This document shows positions 53,823-61,304 of a stretch of 64,000 nucleotides of DNA, piece after piece. A program made the translations under genes and the position numbers. Origin of the DNA: Gammaproteobacteria bacterium. GTDB lineage: Bacteria > Pseudomonadota > Gammaproteobacteria > CAJXQU01. The notes under the pieces were generated by a model. The model had not been told where the DNA came from. It saw only the letters and a list, made by a program, of their open reading frames with translations, and did not search any database. The stretch spans positions 62,001 through 126,000 of the forward strand of contig JALSRM010000043.1 in the NCBI GenBank assembly GCA_026984775.1, read 5' to 3'. Position 1 is the first letter of the stretch; every line of letters begins with the position of its first letter.

Positions 53823-54454
53823 CAAAGGGAATGTCATCGGAAGAAATATCACGCCGCAGAAAGACGAGGATGATTCTCGTTGTAATGGTGATCCTTTTTT
53901 CTGCGCCTTATATAGCCTCCTTTATCCTTTATAAATATGGTGACAAATTTAATCTTGGATCTACCAATTATGGTCAACTGTTGGGACCGAGGATCCCCTT
54001 TCAGTCAGTCGGTTTTGAAACTCTGGATGGGAAGAAAGTGGATGTCGATGCCTACAGGGGTGAGTGGCTCATTTTGGCTATCGGTTCTTCAAAATGCGAT
54101 GACACCTGCAAGGCAAATATGTTCAAGATGCGACAGATCAGAAAATTGATGGGAGTAGACAGAGCGTGGATCAGAAGAGCCTACGCATTGACCGATGCCG
54201 AGGACATGGAAGGTCTGCGTGACTTTATGCGAGATTATGAAGGCACTGATCTTTTGAGGGTTACGGAACAAACCAGAGTCAATCTTGTTAACCAGCTGAA
54301 GATTGATAAAAACAGTCTGGAAGGTCGTATGCTTTTCGTAGATCCGGCAGGCGATATCATTTTATTATACCCTCCCAATCCGGATCCAAAAGGGGTATAT
54401 GGTGATCTCAAGAAGGTATATGATGTGTACAAAAGGGCGACTGCACAAGGTTAA
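53819..54454 (+). CDS. SCO1-like membrane protein of the cox locus
   Basis: A 211-residue protein with one N-terminal helix (about 18-38) and a thioredoxin-like periplasmic domain. It has the pattern RGEWLILAIGSSKCDDTCKANMFKMRQIRKLMG with Cys93 and Cys97, the CxxxC of SCO copper chaperones, but the later SCO His is not evident. Such genes regularly follow SURF1 in gammaproteobacteria and are thought to act in CuA assembly. The ATG at 53819 overlaps the SURF1 stop and has GGAGAGGG before it. The next gene is ctaB, 5 bases on; the heme A synthase gene usually found here is absent. Confidence 0.87.
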   Translation: MTKGMSSEEISRRRKTRMILVVMVILFSAPYIASFILYKYGDKFNLGSTNYGQLLGPRIPFQSVGFETLDGKKVDVDAYRGEWLILAIGSSKCDDTCKANMFKMRQIRKLMGVDRAWIRRAYALTDAEDMEGLRDFMRDYEGTDLLRVTEQTRVNLVNQLKIDKNSLEGRMLFVDPAGDIILLYPPNPDPKGVYGDLKKVYDVYKRATAQG

Positions 54455-54459
54455 TTGAT

Positions 54460-55380
54460 ATGGAACAGACAGAACGGCTCAGCCCAAGGCGTCAACCGGT
54501 ACTCCTACTCCGCGACTATCTTGGATTATGCAAGCTCAAGGTAATCTCCCTGATAGTTTTCACGGCTATCGTTGGTATGTTGCTCTCCACGCATGGCATG
54601 GTGCCTTGGGATGCCTTCCTATTTGGTACACTTGGGATAGGCCTGGCTGCCGCATCGGGGGCCGCAATCAACCACGTGGTCGATCACAGAATTGACAGGA
54701 TTATGGCTCGTACCAGGAACCGGCCTTTGCCAAGATCCAGCATCTCCCAAAAGAATGCACTGATTTTTGCGATTAGCCTTGGATTACTTTCCATGTTGAT
54801 TCTGACATTTCTCGTCAACCCTTTGACGGCCTGGCTGACTTTCATTGCACTCATTGGTTATGCAGTCATTTATACCATGTTTCTGAAGCGTAGTACTCCT
54901 CAGAATATCGTATGGGGAGGCGCTGCCGGTGCCGCACCACCGGTGCTCGGTTGGACAGCCGTGACCGGGGAGATTAATCAGGAAGCGCTTCTGCTGTTCC
55001 TGATCATCTTTATCTGGACCCCGCCCCACTTCTGGGCGCTCGCAATCAGACGCCGAAAAGAATACGCCAAAGCGGATATCCCGATGCTACCGGTTACCCA
55101 TGGAGTACAATTTACGAAGCTGCACATCGTTTTGTATACCGCCATGCTTTTTGCTGTGACATTACTGCCATTTGTCACTCATATGAGCGGTCATATTTAT
55201 CTGGCCGGTGCAATTTCACTGGGTATTGGATTTATCTATTATGCGATTAAGCTTTATCACACCGATAGTGATCAACTTGCAATGAAGACTTTTGCCTATT
55301 CAATTTTTTATCTTAGCTGCCTGTTTGCCTTCTTTCTTGTCGATCACTATGCAAGGATTTTTCTACGCAGCTGGATCTGA
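54460..55380 (+). CDS. ctaB: Protoheme IX farnesyltransferase (heme O synthase) CtaB
   Basis: A 306-residue UbiA-family prenyltransferase with about eight helices that farnesylates protohaem to haem O. It starts with the block LLRDYLGLCKLKVISLIVFTAIVGML. The first Asp motif lies in AAINHVVDHRIDRIMARTRNRPLP, and the second region has WTPPHFWALAIRRRKEYAKADIPMLP. It is the last gene of the SURF1-SCO-ctaB unit. Haem O is the substrate of CtaA, whose gene is not in this window. Confidence 0.95.
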   Translation: MEQTERLSPRRQPVLLLRDYLGLCKLKVISLIVFTAIVGMLLSTHGMVPWDAFLFGTLGIGLAAASGAAINHVVDHRIDRIMARTRNRPLPRSSISQKNALIFAISLGLLSMLILTFLVNPLTAWLTFIALIGYAVIYTMFLKRSTPQNIVWGGAAGAAPPVLGWTAVTGEINQEALLLFLIIFIWTPPHFWALAIRRRKEYAKADIPMLPVTHGVQFTKLHIVLYTAMLFAVTLLPFVTHMSGHIYLAGAISLGIGFIYYAIKLYHTDSDQLAMKTFAYSIFYLSCLFAFFLVDHYARIFLRSWI

Positions 55381-55529
55381 AAAGCTTCTAAAAGAATGAT
55401 TGGATGAGCCTGTAAGTTAAGCTGAAAGCGGTTCAGGGGTTTATTGCGAATTCTGTCACTGGGATCCCGTATGTGGTAATTCGTATCTCAATTTGATCGA
55501 ATTTTCCTTTTAAAAACACTTTCCCGAGA

Positions 55530-56861
55530 TCAGTCAGAAGTGTCTTCATGATTACCTTTGAAATAGCTGTGAAAGGCAACAACCAGGAACAGCAGACCGC
55601 CAATAATTGCAATCAAACCACCTGTTCCCATGAGAGCCATGCCAGCAATTTCTGGGAGACGATCGAGCCCTTGTGCTGCGCCTGCCGTTTTTCTCTGCAC
55701 ACCGTATCCGCCAGACCAGGCAAGTCCTGTGATATGCATTAACTGACCAGTAGCGTAGATCCAGGGTTGTACCGAAGCCAGCCTTGGCAGCGTAATCCGA
55801 TAACCAAGACGAGGTAGTAGATAGAAGGTTACACCAAAAAAGGCCAGTGTGATGCCAACGATGGAGCCGTGATAATGTGCCGGGATGACTACATTGATGC
55901 CGTGGATCATAAAGCCCAGGATGCCTCCTGCTGAGAACAAAACAATTGAAGAAAGCAGAGCCGAACGGACTCCGGAAAATTTCTCTTCTGATAGTTTCTT
56001 CCATGGACTATGAACAACCGCCAGGAAGCCGGCTGGAAGTGCTGCGAGTCCACCCCAACGCATGAGTTCAGTAAAGGCTGATCGTTGTTCTTCAATCCCC
56101 TGAAAGAGAATTATTATTGCAAAAAAGGCAGGTAGTACGGAAAGTACTAGGAGTATTTTTATAAAAGACTGATTCGGCCAGGCCGCTTTCCGGGCCACAC
56201 CTACAAGTAGAAACCAGGCAACCAGCATCAATACTGTATGAGAGAATTGCAAAACGTGGCCACCCCCCCAGAAAAGCCGCTCATAGAAGAGAGTGTCTTT
56301 CTCCCGATCGAGAATTTGGGACCAATTCCTGAACAGTACTATAAATGCCAGGAGTGAAACCAGCGCAGCGAGCCAGGTGCCTAGGGCCAAGGGATTTTTT
56401 CCTGGCGTGTTGAGTAGCCTGGTGATTATCCGAATCAAACATCCCAGCGAAAACAGACCGAGCCCTGAAAGAAAGAGAGGCTGCTGAAGGATTGGGATAT
56501 AGTTATTGAGCAGTGGCCGTGTTTCTCCCAGGAAAGGTGAAACCGCGATCAATAATGTGCCAATGGCAGCAAGTAACACACCAGCCCAATCGGCATTGTA
56601 GAGCTGTTGTGAAGAGATGGACCAGAATACACATGAAAAGGACATGAACCAGATAAGGACAGAAAGGTCGACATGTGCGACTAACGCCGTATGGAAGAAG
56701 TCAAGAATAGGAATATGATCCTGAACTCCCGGGGTACGTGAGACAACCAGCAGAATCGAGAACAGGCCTGATGCTACCAGTGCACTCAAACCGAGAAGCA
56801 GCCACGCTTTAATAAGTTTCTTCTGAGCCGGATTATAAGTGGACATGAATGATACGGGCAT
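55530..56861 (-). CDS. Divergent haem-copper-oxidase subunit I-like membrane protein
   Basis: A 443-residue protein with about twelve helices, usually labelled cbb3-type oxidase subunit I. Helix II has the low-spin haem His in FFHTALVAHVDLSVLIWF; a His is found in WGGGHVLQFSHT where the first CuB His would be; helix X has the HxH pair in VIPAHYHGSIVGITLAFFGVTFYLLPRLGY. The HH pair expected in the following helix (WAHH in coxA) is not seen; that region reads FTELMRWGGLAALPAG. It may therefore bind haem but lack a complete CuB site. No subunit II or CcoO/CcoP gene is next to it. Starts at 56861 or 56846 are both possible; neither has a clear ribosome binding site. It lies behind an array of mini-hairpins. 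Confidence 0.75.
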   Translation of the reverse strand: MPVSFMSTYNPAQKKLIKAWLLLGLSALVASGLFSILLVVSRTPGVQDHIPILDFFHTALVAHVDLSVLIWFMSFSCVFWSISSQQLYNADWAGVLLAAIGTLLIAVSPFLGETRPLLNNYIPILQQPLFLSGLGLFSLGCLIRIITRLLNTPGKNPLALGTWLAALVSLLAFIVLFRNWSQILDREKDTLFYERLFWGGGHVLQFSHTVLMLVAWFLLVGVARKAAWPNQSFIKILLVLSVLPAFFAIIILFQGIEEQRSAFTELMRWGGLAALPAGFLAVVHSPWKKLSEEKFSGVRSALLSSIVLFSAGGILGFMIHGINVVIPAHYHGSIVGITLAFFGVTFYLLPRLGYRITLPRLASVQPWIYATGQLMHITGLAWSGGYGVQRKTAGAAQGLDRLPEIAGMALMGTGGLIAIIGGLLFLVVAFHSYFKGNHEDTSD

Positions 56862-56900
56862 GAGTAAGGAAAGTATCGTGTTGCTCGGTTGCGGTCAAGC

Positions 56901-57025
56901 AAAAAGCAGAGCTTTAAGAAGAAAAGCGGCGGGTTGCCCTCCCTGGCAAGATGACATCCTGTCAACGACCATCCCTGGGGATCCGCGTCCTGCAGTCACG
57001 CCCGCCTTGGATAGATAACGGCGGG
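56901..57025 (-). ncRNA. Array of GGA-loop mini-hairpins with alternative GGCGGG pairing
   Basis: The 199-base spacer between the Fae homologue and the oxidase-like gene holds, read on the minus strand, CCCGCC (57025-57020), GGCGGG (57006-57001), four short GGA-bearing elements (56995-56934) and CCCGCC again (56933-56928). The middle GGCGGG can pair with either CCCGCC, not both. Within it, TGACA-GGA-TGTCA (56964-56952) and TTGCC-AGGGAG-GGCAA (56949-56934) are clear hairpins, CCA-GGGA-TGG (56978-56969) a weaker one, and GCAGGACGC lies near 56993-56985. A small stem AAAGC/GCTTT with T's follows (about 56915-56901). It could be a CsrA-binding RNA or a switchable leader; no known RNA family was recognised. 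Confidence 0.4.
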
Positions 57026-57060
57026 TACCCGGATAACTTTAAAAGTTCTTTTCAGCAGAA

Positions 57061-57609
57061 CTAAATCTTGCCATCGAGTCCCATTTGATAATATTTATGG
57101 GTAATTTTGTCCTGATTCTCAAGCAACCAGTCAATGGAAGGTTCATTGTTCATTGCCTTGTGAATTGCCTGAGCTGTCGCTTTGCGATGGATCTCAAACA
57201 AAATTTTGTGATCAAGATTGTCATCCGTCGCTACAGATGGGTTCAGCCATACAGAGACAATAATACCCAGATCATTGGCCTTGTCTTTTGGAATGTCTCC
57301 TACACGAACTGCATCGAGAACACCATTGGCGATCGCGGCCTGGACGGTTCCCATCAGGATATTGGTGTAACGGGAATTGTTGACGGTGACCTTACTCACC
57401 ATCAATGTCACCGGTCGTACCTGAATATCGGTATTGAGAATGGCAAAAACACGTGAATGGCCTTTGACCTGATCACCCGTCAACGTGGCCAAAGCCGTAC
57501 CTACGGGTCCATCCAGTTCACCAATAACAATTTCCGGTTCGGCGGCAGTACCTGGAGGTCCACCTGCAACCAATGCTTCACCTGTACGCATGACAATTCG
57601 TTCACTCAT
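57061..57609 (-). CDS. Formaldehyde-activating enzyme (Fae) homologue
   Basis: A 182-residue protein of the Fae family. It has RTGEALVAGG at the N-terminus, RPVTLMVSKVTVNN at about 65-78 with the conserved Lys73, MGTVQAAIANGVLDAV with Gln90, and GIIVSVWLNPSV followed by RKATAQAIHKAMNNEPS. True Fae joins formaldehyde to tetrahydromethanopterin. Here the conserved His of the GxxxxAHxD region is replaced: the aligned segment reads AAEPEIVIG, with Glu24 at the His place. So catalytic activity of the standard kind is doubtful, as in some Fae paralogues, and a binding or sensing role is possible. Ribosome binding site GCAGGAGAAAC. No H4MPT pathway gene is nearby. Confidence 0.85.
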   Translation of the reverse strand: MSERIVMRTGEALVAGGPPGTAAEPEIVIGELDGPVGTALATLTGDQVKGHSRVFAILNTDIQVRPVTLMVSKVTVNNSRYTNILMGTVQAAIANGVLDAVRVGDIPKDKANDLGIIVSVWLNPSVATDDNLDHKILFEIHRKATAQAIHKAMNNEPSIDWLLENQDKITHKYYQMGLDGKI

Positions 57610-57710
57610 TTATGTTTCTCCTGCTTGAAAAAAGCAGAATCCTAGCAGACAGCGGGCTGCTTTTGAATGAAAAGCTCTTTGCAGGAAGAGGAAACAAACC
57701 AGTGATCTGA

Positions 57711-58235
57711 TCAATTATTGTCGGCTAAAAGTCGAGGTTTCATATAGTCGATGATCTTCCAACTTCCATACTCGACGGGGTTCACTGCATTACCCTGTTG
57801 CAGAACCGCGACAGCAGCAGTGGGCATCAAATTACCGCCAATGTTGGCAGGGACTTGATCCCCACTCAGGTACAAGATCAGCTCACTCACACCAGGGTTG
57901 TGCCCGATCAGAAGATTAATCTTTCCAGCCACAAGATCACCAGCGATTATCCCGAGGAGTTGATCGAGGCTGGCATTATAGATGTCTTGTTCCCAGACAA
58001 TCGATCCCTGATCTTGCCTCCAGGCTTTTCCTACCGAGAAAATTGTCTCTCGCACTCGCCGGGCAGGCGAACTGATTACGCGATCAGGGGAATATCCCTG
58101 ATTGGCGATCCATTGCCCTATGCGCGGTGCGTCACGTTTTCCCCTTTCTGAGAGCGTGCGGTCAAAGTCTCTGGTCTGGCCTGTATTCCAGTCAGATTTT
58201 GCGTGACGCATCACAAGGAGGGTTGTAGACTTCAT
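57711..58235 (-). CDS. sixA: Phosphohistidine phosphatase SixA-like
   Basis: A 174-residue histidine phosphatase. The catalytic RHA is at residues 10-12 (LLVMRHAKSDWNTG), with the other core residues in SSPARRVRETI and the second His in LLIGHNPGVSEL. The short length and RHAKSDW pattern fit SixA, which removes phosphate from histidine-phosphorylated proteins such as ArcB or the PtsN system NPr protein. It is divergent from metY, with only 43 bases between the start codons, so the promoters overlap. Confidence 0.9.
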   Translation of the reverse strand: MKSTTLLVMRHAKSDWNTGQTRDFDRTLSERGKRDAPRIGQWIANQGYSPDRVISSPARRVRETIFSVGKAWRQDQGSIVWEQDIYNASLDQLLGIIAGDLVAGKINLLIGHNPGVSELILYLSGDQVPANIGGNLMPTAAVAVLQQGNAVNPVEYGSWKIIDYMKPRLLADNN

Positions 58236-58278
58236 GATTCAAATGGTATCACAAGAAAAAAAACCAGGAGGTCATCTC

Positions 58279-59553
58279 ATGAAAATAGAGACCATTGCAA
58301 TTCACGGTGGTTATCAGCCTGATCCAACCACCAAGGCCGTTGCTGTACCCATCTACCAGACAACCTCATATGCCTTTGACGATACCCAGCATGGTGCCGA
58401 TCTGTTTGATTTGAAAGTTGAGGGGAATATCTATACGCGTATCATGAACCCAACGACGGCCGTCTTGGAGCAACGAGTTGCAGAGATGGAAGGCGGGGTG
58501 GGCGCCCTTGCGCTGGCTTCCGGAATGGCGGCAATAACCTATGCAATCATGACTATCGCTGAAAGTGGAGACAATATTGTCAGTACCTCCACACTTTATG
58601 GCGGCACCTATAATCTGTTTGCGCATACCTTACCCAAGTTGGGCATTGATGTGCGTTTTGCAGATGCCACCGACATAGAGGCCATGGCAGCATTGATCGA
58701 TGGAAAAACACGTGCAGTTTTCTGTGAGTCCATTGGTAATCCAGCGGGCAATGTGATCGATCTCGAAGCGGTTGCCGAGATGGCCCACAGCCATGGCGTA
58801 CCAGTAATCGTAGACAACACCGTGCCCACGCCCTATCTGTGCCAGCCTTTCAAATGGGGTTGCGATATTCTCGTTCATTCACTGACCAAATATATGGGAG
58901 GTCACGGAACTACAATCGGCGGCATTCTCGTCGATTCAGGCAAATTCGACTGGGTTGCCAACAAGGATCGATTTGCATCACTGAATGAACCGGATCTCTC
59001 CTATCATGGCGTTGTCTACACCGAAGCACTGGGCGAAGCAGCCTATATCGGTCGTGCCAGAGTTGTTCCTTTACGCAACATGGGAGCAGCAATCTCGCCA
59101 ATGAACAGCTTTCTGGTGTTGCAGGGCATAGAGACATTACCGGTCAGAATGGATCGCCATTGTGAGAACGCTTTGGCGGTAGCCAAATATCTACGAGACC
59201 AGCCACTTGTAGAGTGGGTTAATTATACCGGACTGGAAGATCATCCTGATCATGAACTGGTAGAGAAATATATGGGTGGCAGGGCTGCCGGGATTCTTTG
59301 TTTCGGTATCCAGGGTGGCAAGGAGGCTGGGGCAAAATTTATCGACGCCCTGCAGCTGATCACACGATTGGTCAATATTGGAGATGCCAAATCTTTAGCC
59401 TGTCATCCAGCGACGACCACTCATCGACAGTTATCGAAAGAAGAGCTGGCCGCTGCAGGAGTATCTGAAGATCTGGTCAGGCTTTCGATCGGAATCGAAC
59501 ATATCGATGACATCATCGCCGATATTGATCAGGCACTTGCAGCAGCAAGATAA
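58279..59553 (+). CDS. metY: O-acetylhomoserine sulfhydrylase MetY
   Basis: A 424-residue PLP enzyme of the Cys/Met metabolism family that makes homocysteine from O-acetylhomoserine and sulfide. It starts MKIETIAIHGGYQPDPTTKAVAVPIYQTTSYAF; the PLP lysine is Lys204 in LVHSLTKYMGGHGTTIGG; and the closing block has SLACHPATTTHRQL and RLSIGIEHIDDIIADIDQAL. The 60-residue longer middle compared with cystathionine enzymes fits MetY. The ATG at 58279 follows AGGAGGTCATCTC. The stop overlaps the Sel1 gene start by 1 base. Confidence 0.95.
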   Translation: MKIETIAIHGGYQPDPTTKAVAVPIYQTTSYAFDDTQHGADLFDLKVEGNIYTRIMNPTTAVLEQRVAEMEGGVGALALASGMAAITYAIMTIAESGDNIVSTSTLYGGTYNLFAHTLPKLGIDVRFADATDIEAMAALIDGKTRAVFCESIGNPAGNVIDLEAVAEMAHSHGVPVIVDNTVPTPYLCQPFKWGCDILVHSLTKYMGGHGTTIGGILVDSGKFDWVANKDRFASLNEPDLSYHGVVYTEALGEAAYIGRARVVPLRNMGAAISPMNSFLVLQGIETLPVRMDRHCENALAVAKYLRDQPLVEWVNYTGLEDHPDHELVEKYMGGRAAGILCFGIQGGKEAGAKFIDALQLITRLVNIGDAKSLACHPATTTHRQLSKEELAAAGVSEDLVRLSIGIEHIDDIIADIDQALAAAR

Positions 59554-60542
59554 TGCATAGAGTCCTGTTTTTTGTCGGTTGCCTCCTGACCTTACAAACC
59601 TTGGCGTTCGATGCTGAAATCGGTGCCTTTCATGCAGCAAAGGGTGACTTCAAAACGGCCTATAATATCTGGAGAGTCTCAGCCGAGGGAGGTGATGCCA
59701 TGTCACAGTATTATCTCGGCGTCCTTTATGAGAGAGGAAATGGTATTGAGCAGAGTTATTCTAAGGCTCTGTTCTGGTATCTCAAGGCCGCAAATCAGGG
59801 TATTGCCCGAGCACATTACAATATCGGCAATATGTTTTTTCAGGGAAAGGGCATGTCTGTCGATTACGGGGAGGCGGCCCGCCGGTTTCGGCTTGCCGCT
59901 GATCTTGGTTACGCACCGGCACAATACAATTTGGCCTATATTTTTGAACGAGGGTTGAATGGCCACAAGGACATGAAAAAAGCTTTCACCTGGTACTTGA
60001 AGGCTGCCGAAAACGGACTGGCCGAAGCCATGCTCCAAGTTGCGGCCTTTTATGAAAACGGGCAGGGGATCAGGCAGGACAAATCCCGAGCGATTTACTG
60101 GTATGGAAAAGTCGCCAACAAAGACAACAAGGCTAAAGTGCATCTTGCGAGATTGAATCTTGAAGATCCGGCGACACGAAAGCAAGGCCTTCAGTTATTA
60201 AGAGAGGCCGCTGAAGATGGTGACCCTCTGGCTCAATTTGAACTGGGATATCAATACGGCCAGGGGAAGCACGTCAGACAGGATTATGAACAGGCTGTTT
60301 TCTGGTACAAACGGGCAGCGAAACAACAAGTACCTGATGCGCAATACCTTTTGTGTCTTTCTTACTCGCTAGGTAAAGGTGTGCCAGTGGATATCATCCT
60401 TGCACACGTCTGGTGTGAAGCCGCAGCAAAAAATGGAGCAGAAGGTGCAGCTGAGGCTCTGAGAACCATCAGGGAGTCGATGACAGTTAGCCAGAGAAAA
60501 GCAGCTAGGAAAGTAGCGCCGGTCCTAAATCCGCAACGATAA
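59553..60542 (+). CDS. Exported Sel1-repeat protein
   Basis: A 329-residue protein with a signal peptide (about 1-18) and about seven Sel1-like repeats, for example AMSQYYLGVLYERGNGIEQSYSKALFWYLKAANQG, ARAHYNIGNMFFQGKGMSVDYGEAARRFRLAADLG and AQFELGYQYGQGKHVRQDYEQAVFWYKRAAKQQ. Sel1 solenoids bind other proteins; periplasmic ones often serve in envelope quality control or signalling. Its ATG overlaps the metY stop (TAATG), so it is translationally coupled to metY, with no evident functional link. A bidirectional terminator follows. Confidence 0.9.
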   Translation: MHRVLFFVGCLLTLQTLAFDAEIGAFHAAKGDFKTAYNIWRVSAEGGDAMSQYYLGVLYERGNGIEQSYSKALFWYLKAANQGIARAHYNIGNMFFQGKGMSVDYGEAARRFRLAADLGYAPAQYNLAYIFERGLNGHKDMKKAFTWYLKAAENGLAEAMLQVAAFYENGQGIRQDKSRAIYWYGKVANKDNKAKVHLARLNLEDPATRKQGLQLLREAAEDGDPLAQFELGYQYGQGKHVRQDYEQAVFWYKRAAKQQVPDAQYLLCLSYSLGKGVPVDIILAHVWCEAAAKNGAEGAAEALRTIRESMTVSQRKAARKVAPVLNPQR

Positions 60543-60581
60543 AAAAAGCCTGGATCATTGAGGCCTGATCCAGGCTTTTCT
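60543..60581. terminator. Bidirectional terminator between the Sel1 and chalcone-isomerase-like genes
   Basis: AAGCCTGGATCA (60547-60558) pairs with TGATCCAGGCTT (60567-60578) around an 8-base loop, flanked by A's on the left and T's on the right. It lies just after the Sel1 gene stop and before the stop of the convergent gene. Confidence 0.87.
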
Positions 60582-60600
60582 GGTTCTGTTAGGACTGAAA

Positions 60601-61164
60601 TTATTCGCCCAGCATGGCCCTTTTCAGTTTTCCCTGGACCGGATCGTCAGACAACCAGATTCCGAACAGCGCTTTTTTGAATTCCAGTGACGCAATTGTT
60701 GTGATTTCCTTACCATTTTTGATCACTTTGATCCCTTCACCTGGCAGGTAGATGAATTCAAAAATATCACCTTCCTCGATCGGTTCACTGAAAGCAGCAA
60801 TAAATTGATCTATTTCTGAGGAGATGGGTGTCGTATTGCCATCTGTTGATTTCTCGAAACCTTCACGTGTTGCCTTTGACATTTTCTTGGAGGTGATCTT
60901 TGAAGAGATGATGTGCAGGCGAATTGCCATGGGTTCATCAGCATTTATGATCGTTTTAGCATCACTGCTTTTTTCTTTCAGATAGAGCCCTGCTACATAG
61001 AGATCAAAAATAAACTTGCTTCTGATACCAGCACCATTCAGTACAAGTGTGGTGTCTCCCGCCTGTAATTGATCGGGCATATTAACCCCTCCTTTCTGCA
61101 AGGCTGTTGACGACAGGGGCAAAAAAAGTAAAGTAAAACTGAGTAAAGCAATTATCTTACGCAT
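60601..61164 (-). CDS. Chalcone isomerase-like exported protein
   Basis: A 187-residue protein with a signal peptide (about 1-21). The mature part follows the bacterial chalcone-isomerase-like pattern: LVLNGAGIRSKFIFDLYVAGLYLKEKSSDAKTII, then IRLHIISSKITSKKM, and a closing EFKKALFGIWLSDDPVQGKLKRAMLG. Bacterial members are not known to act on flavonoids and are thought to bind small lipophilic ligands or fatty acids in the periplasm. Single gene, convergent with the Sel1 gene. Confidence 0.88.
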   Translation of the reverse strand: MRKIIALLSFTLLFLPLSSTALQKGGVNMPDQLQAGDTTLVLNGAGIRSKFIFDLYVAGLYLKEKSSDAKTIINADEPMAIRLHIISSKITSKKMSKATREGFEKSTDGNTTPISSEIDQFIAAFSEPIEEGDIFEFIYLPGEGIKVIKNGKEITTIASLEFKKALFGIWLSDDPVQGKLKRAMLGE

Positions 61165-61304
61165 GGCACATCTCCTCTTGTATGGTGTCTTCTTCAGTGT
61201 TATCGATTTATCCTGAACTAGCTGTGAACCAGTAATATCAAGATTATTTCAAGAGTGCTTGGTAAAGTCCGAACAAGATTTTCTCTTGTCCAAATCATTA
61301 ATTT

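Noticed and set aside
56862-57060. Known riboswitch classes (cyclic-di-GMP, cobalamin, SAM) in the spacer before the oxidase-like gene
   Set aside because: I could not match the conserved cores of these classes; only the mini-hairpins and the alternative GGCGGG pairings are supported.
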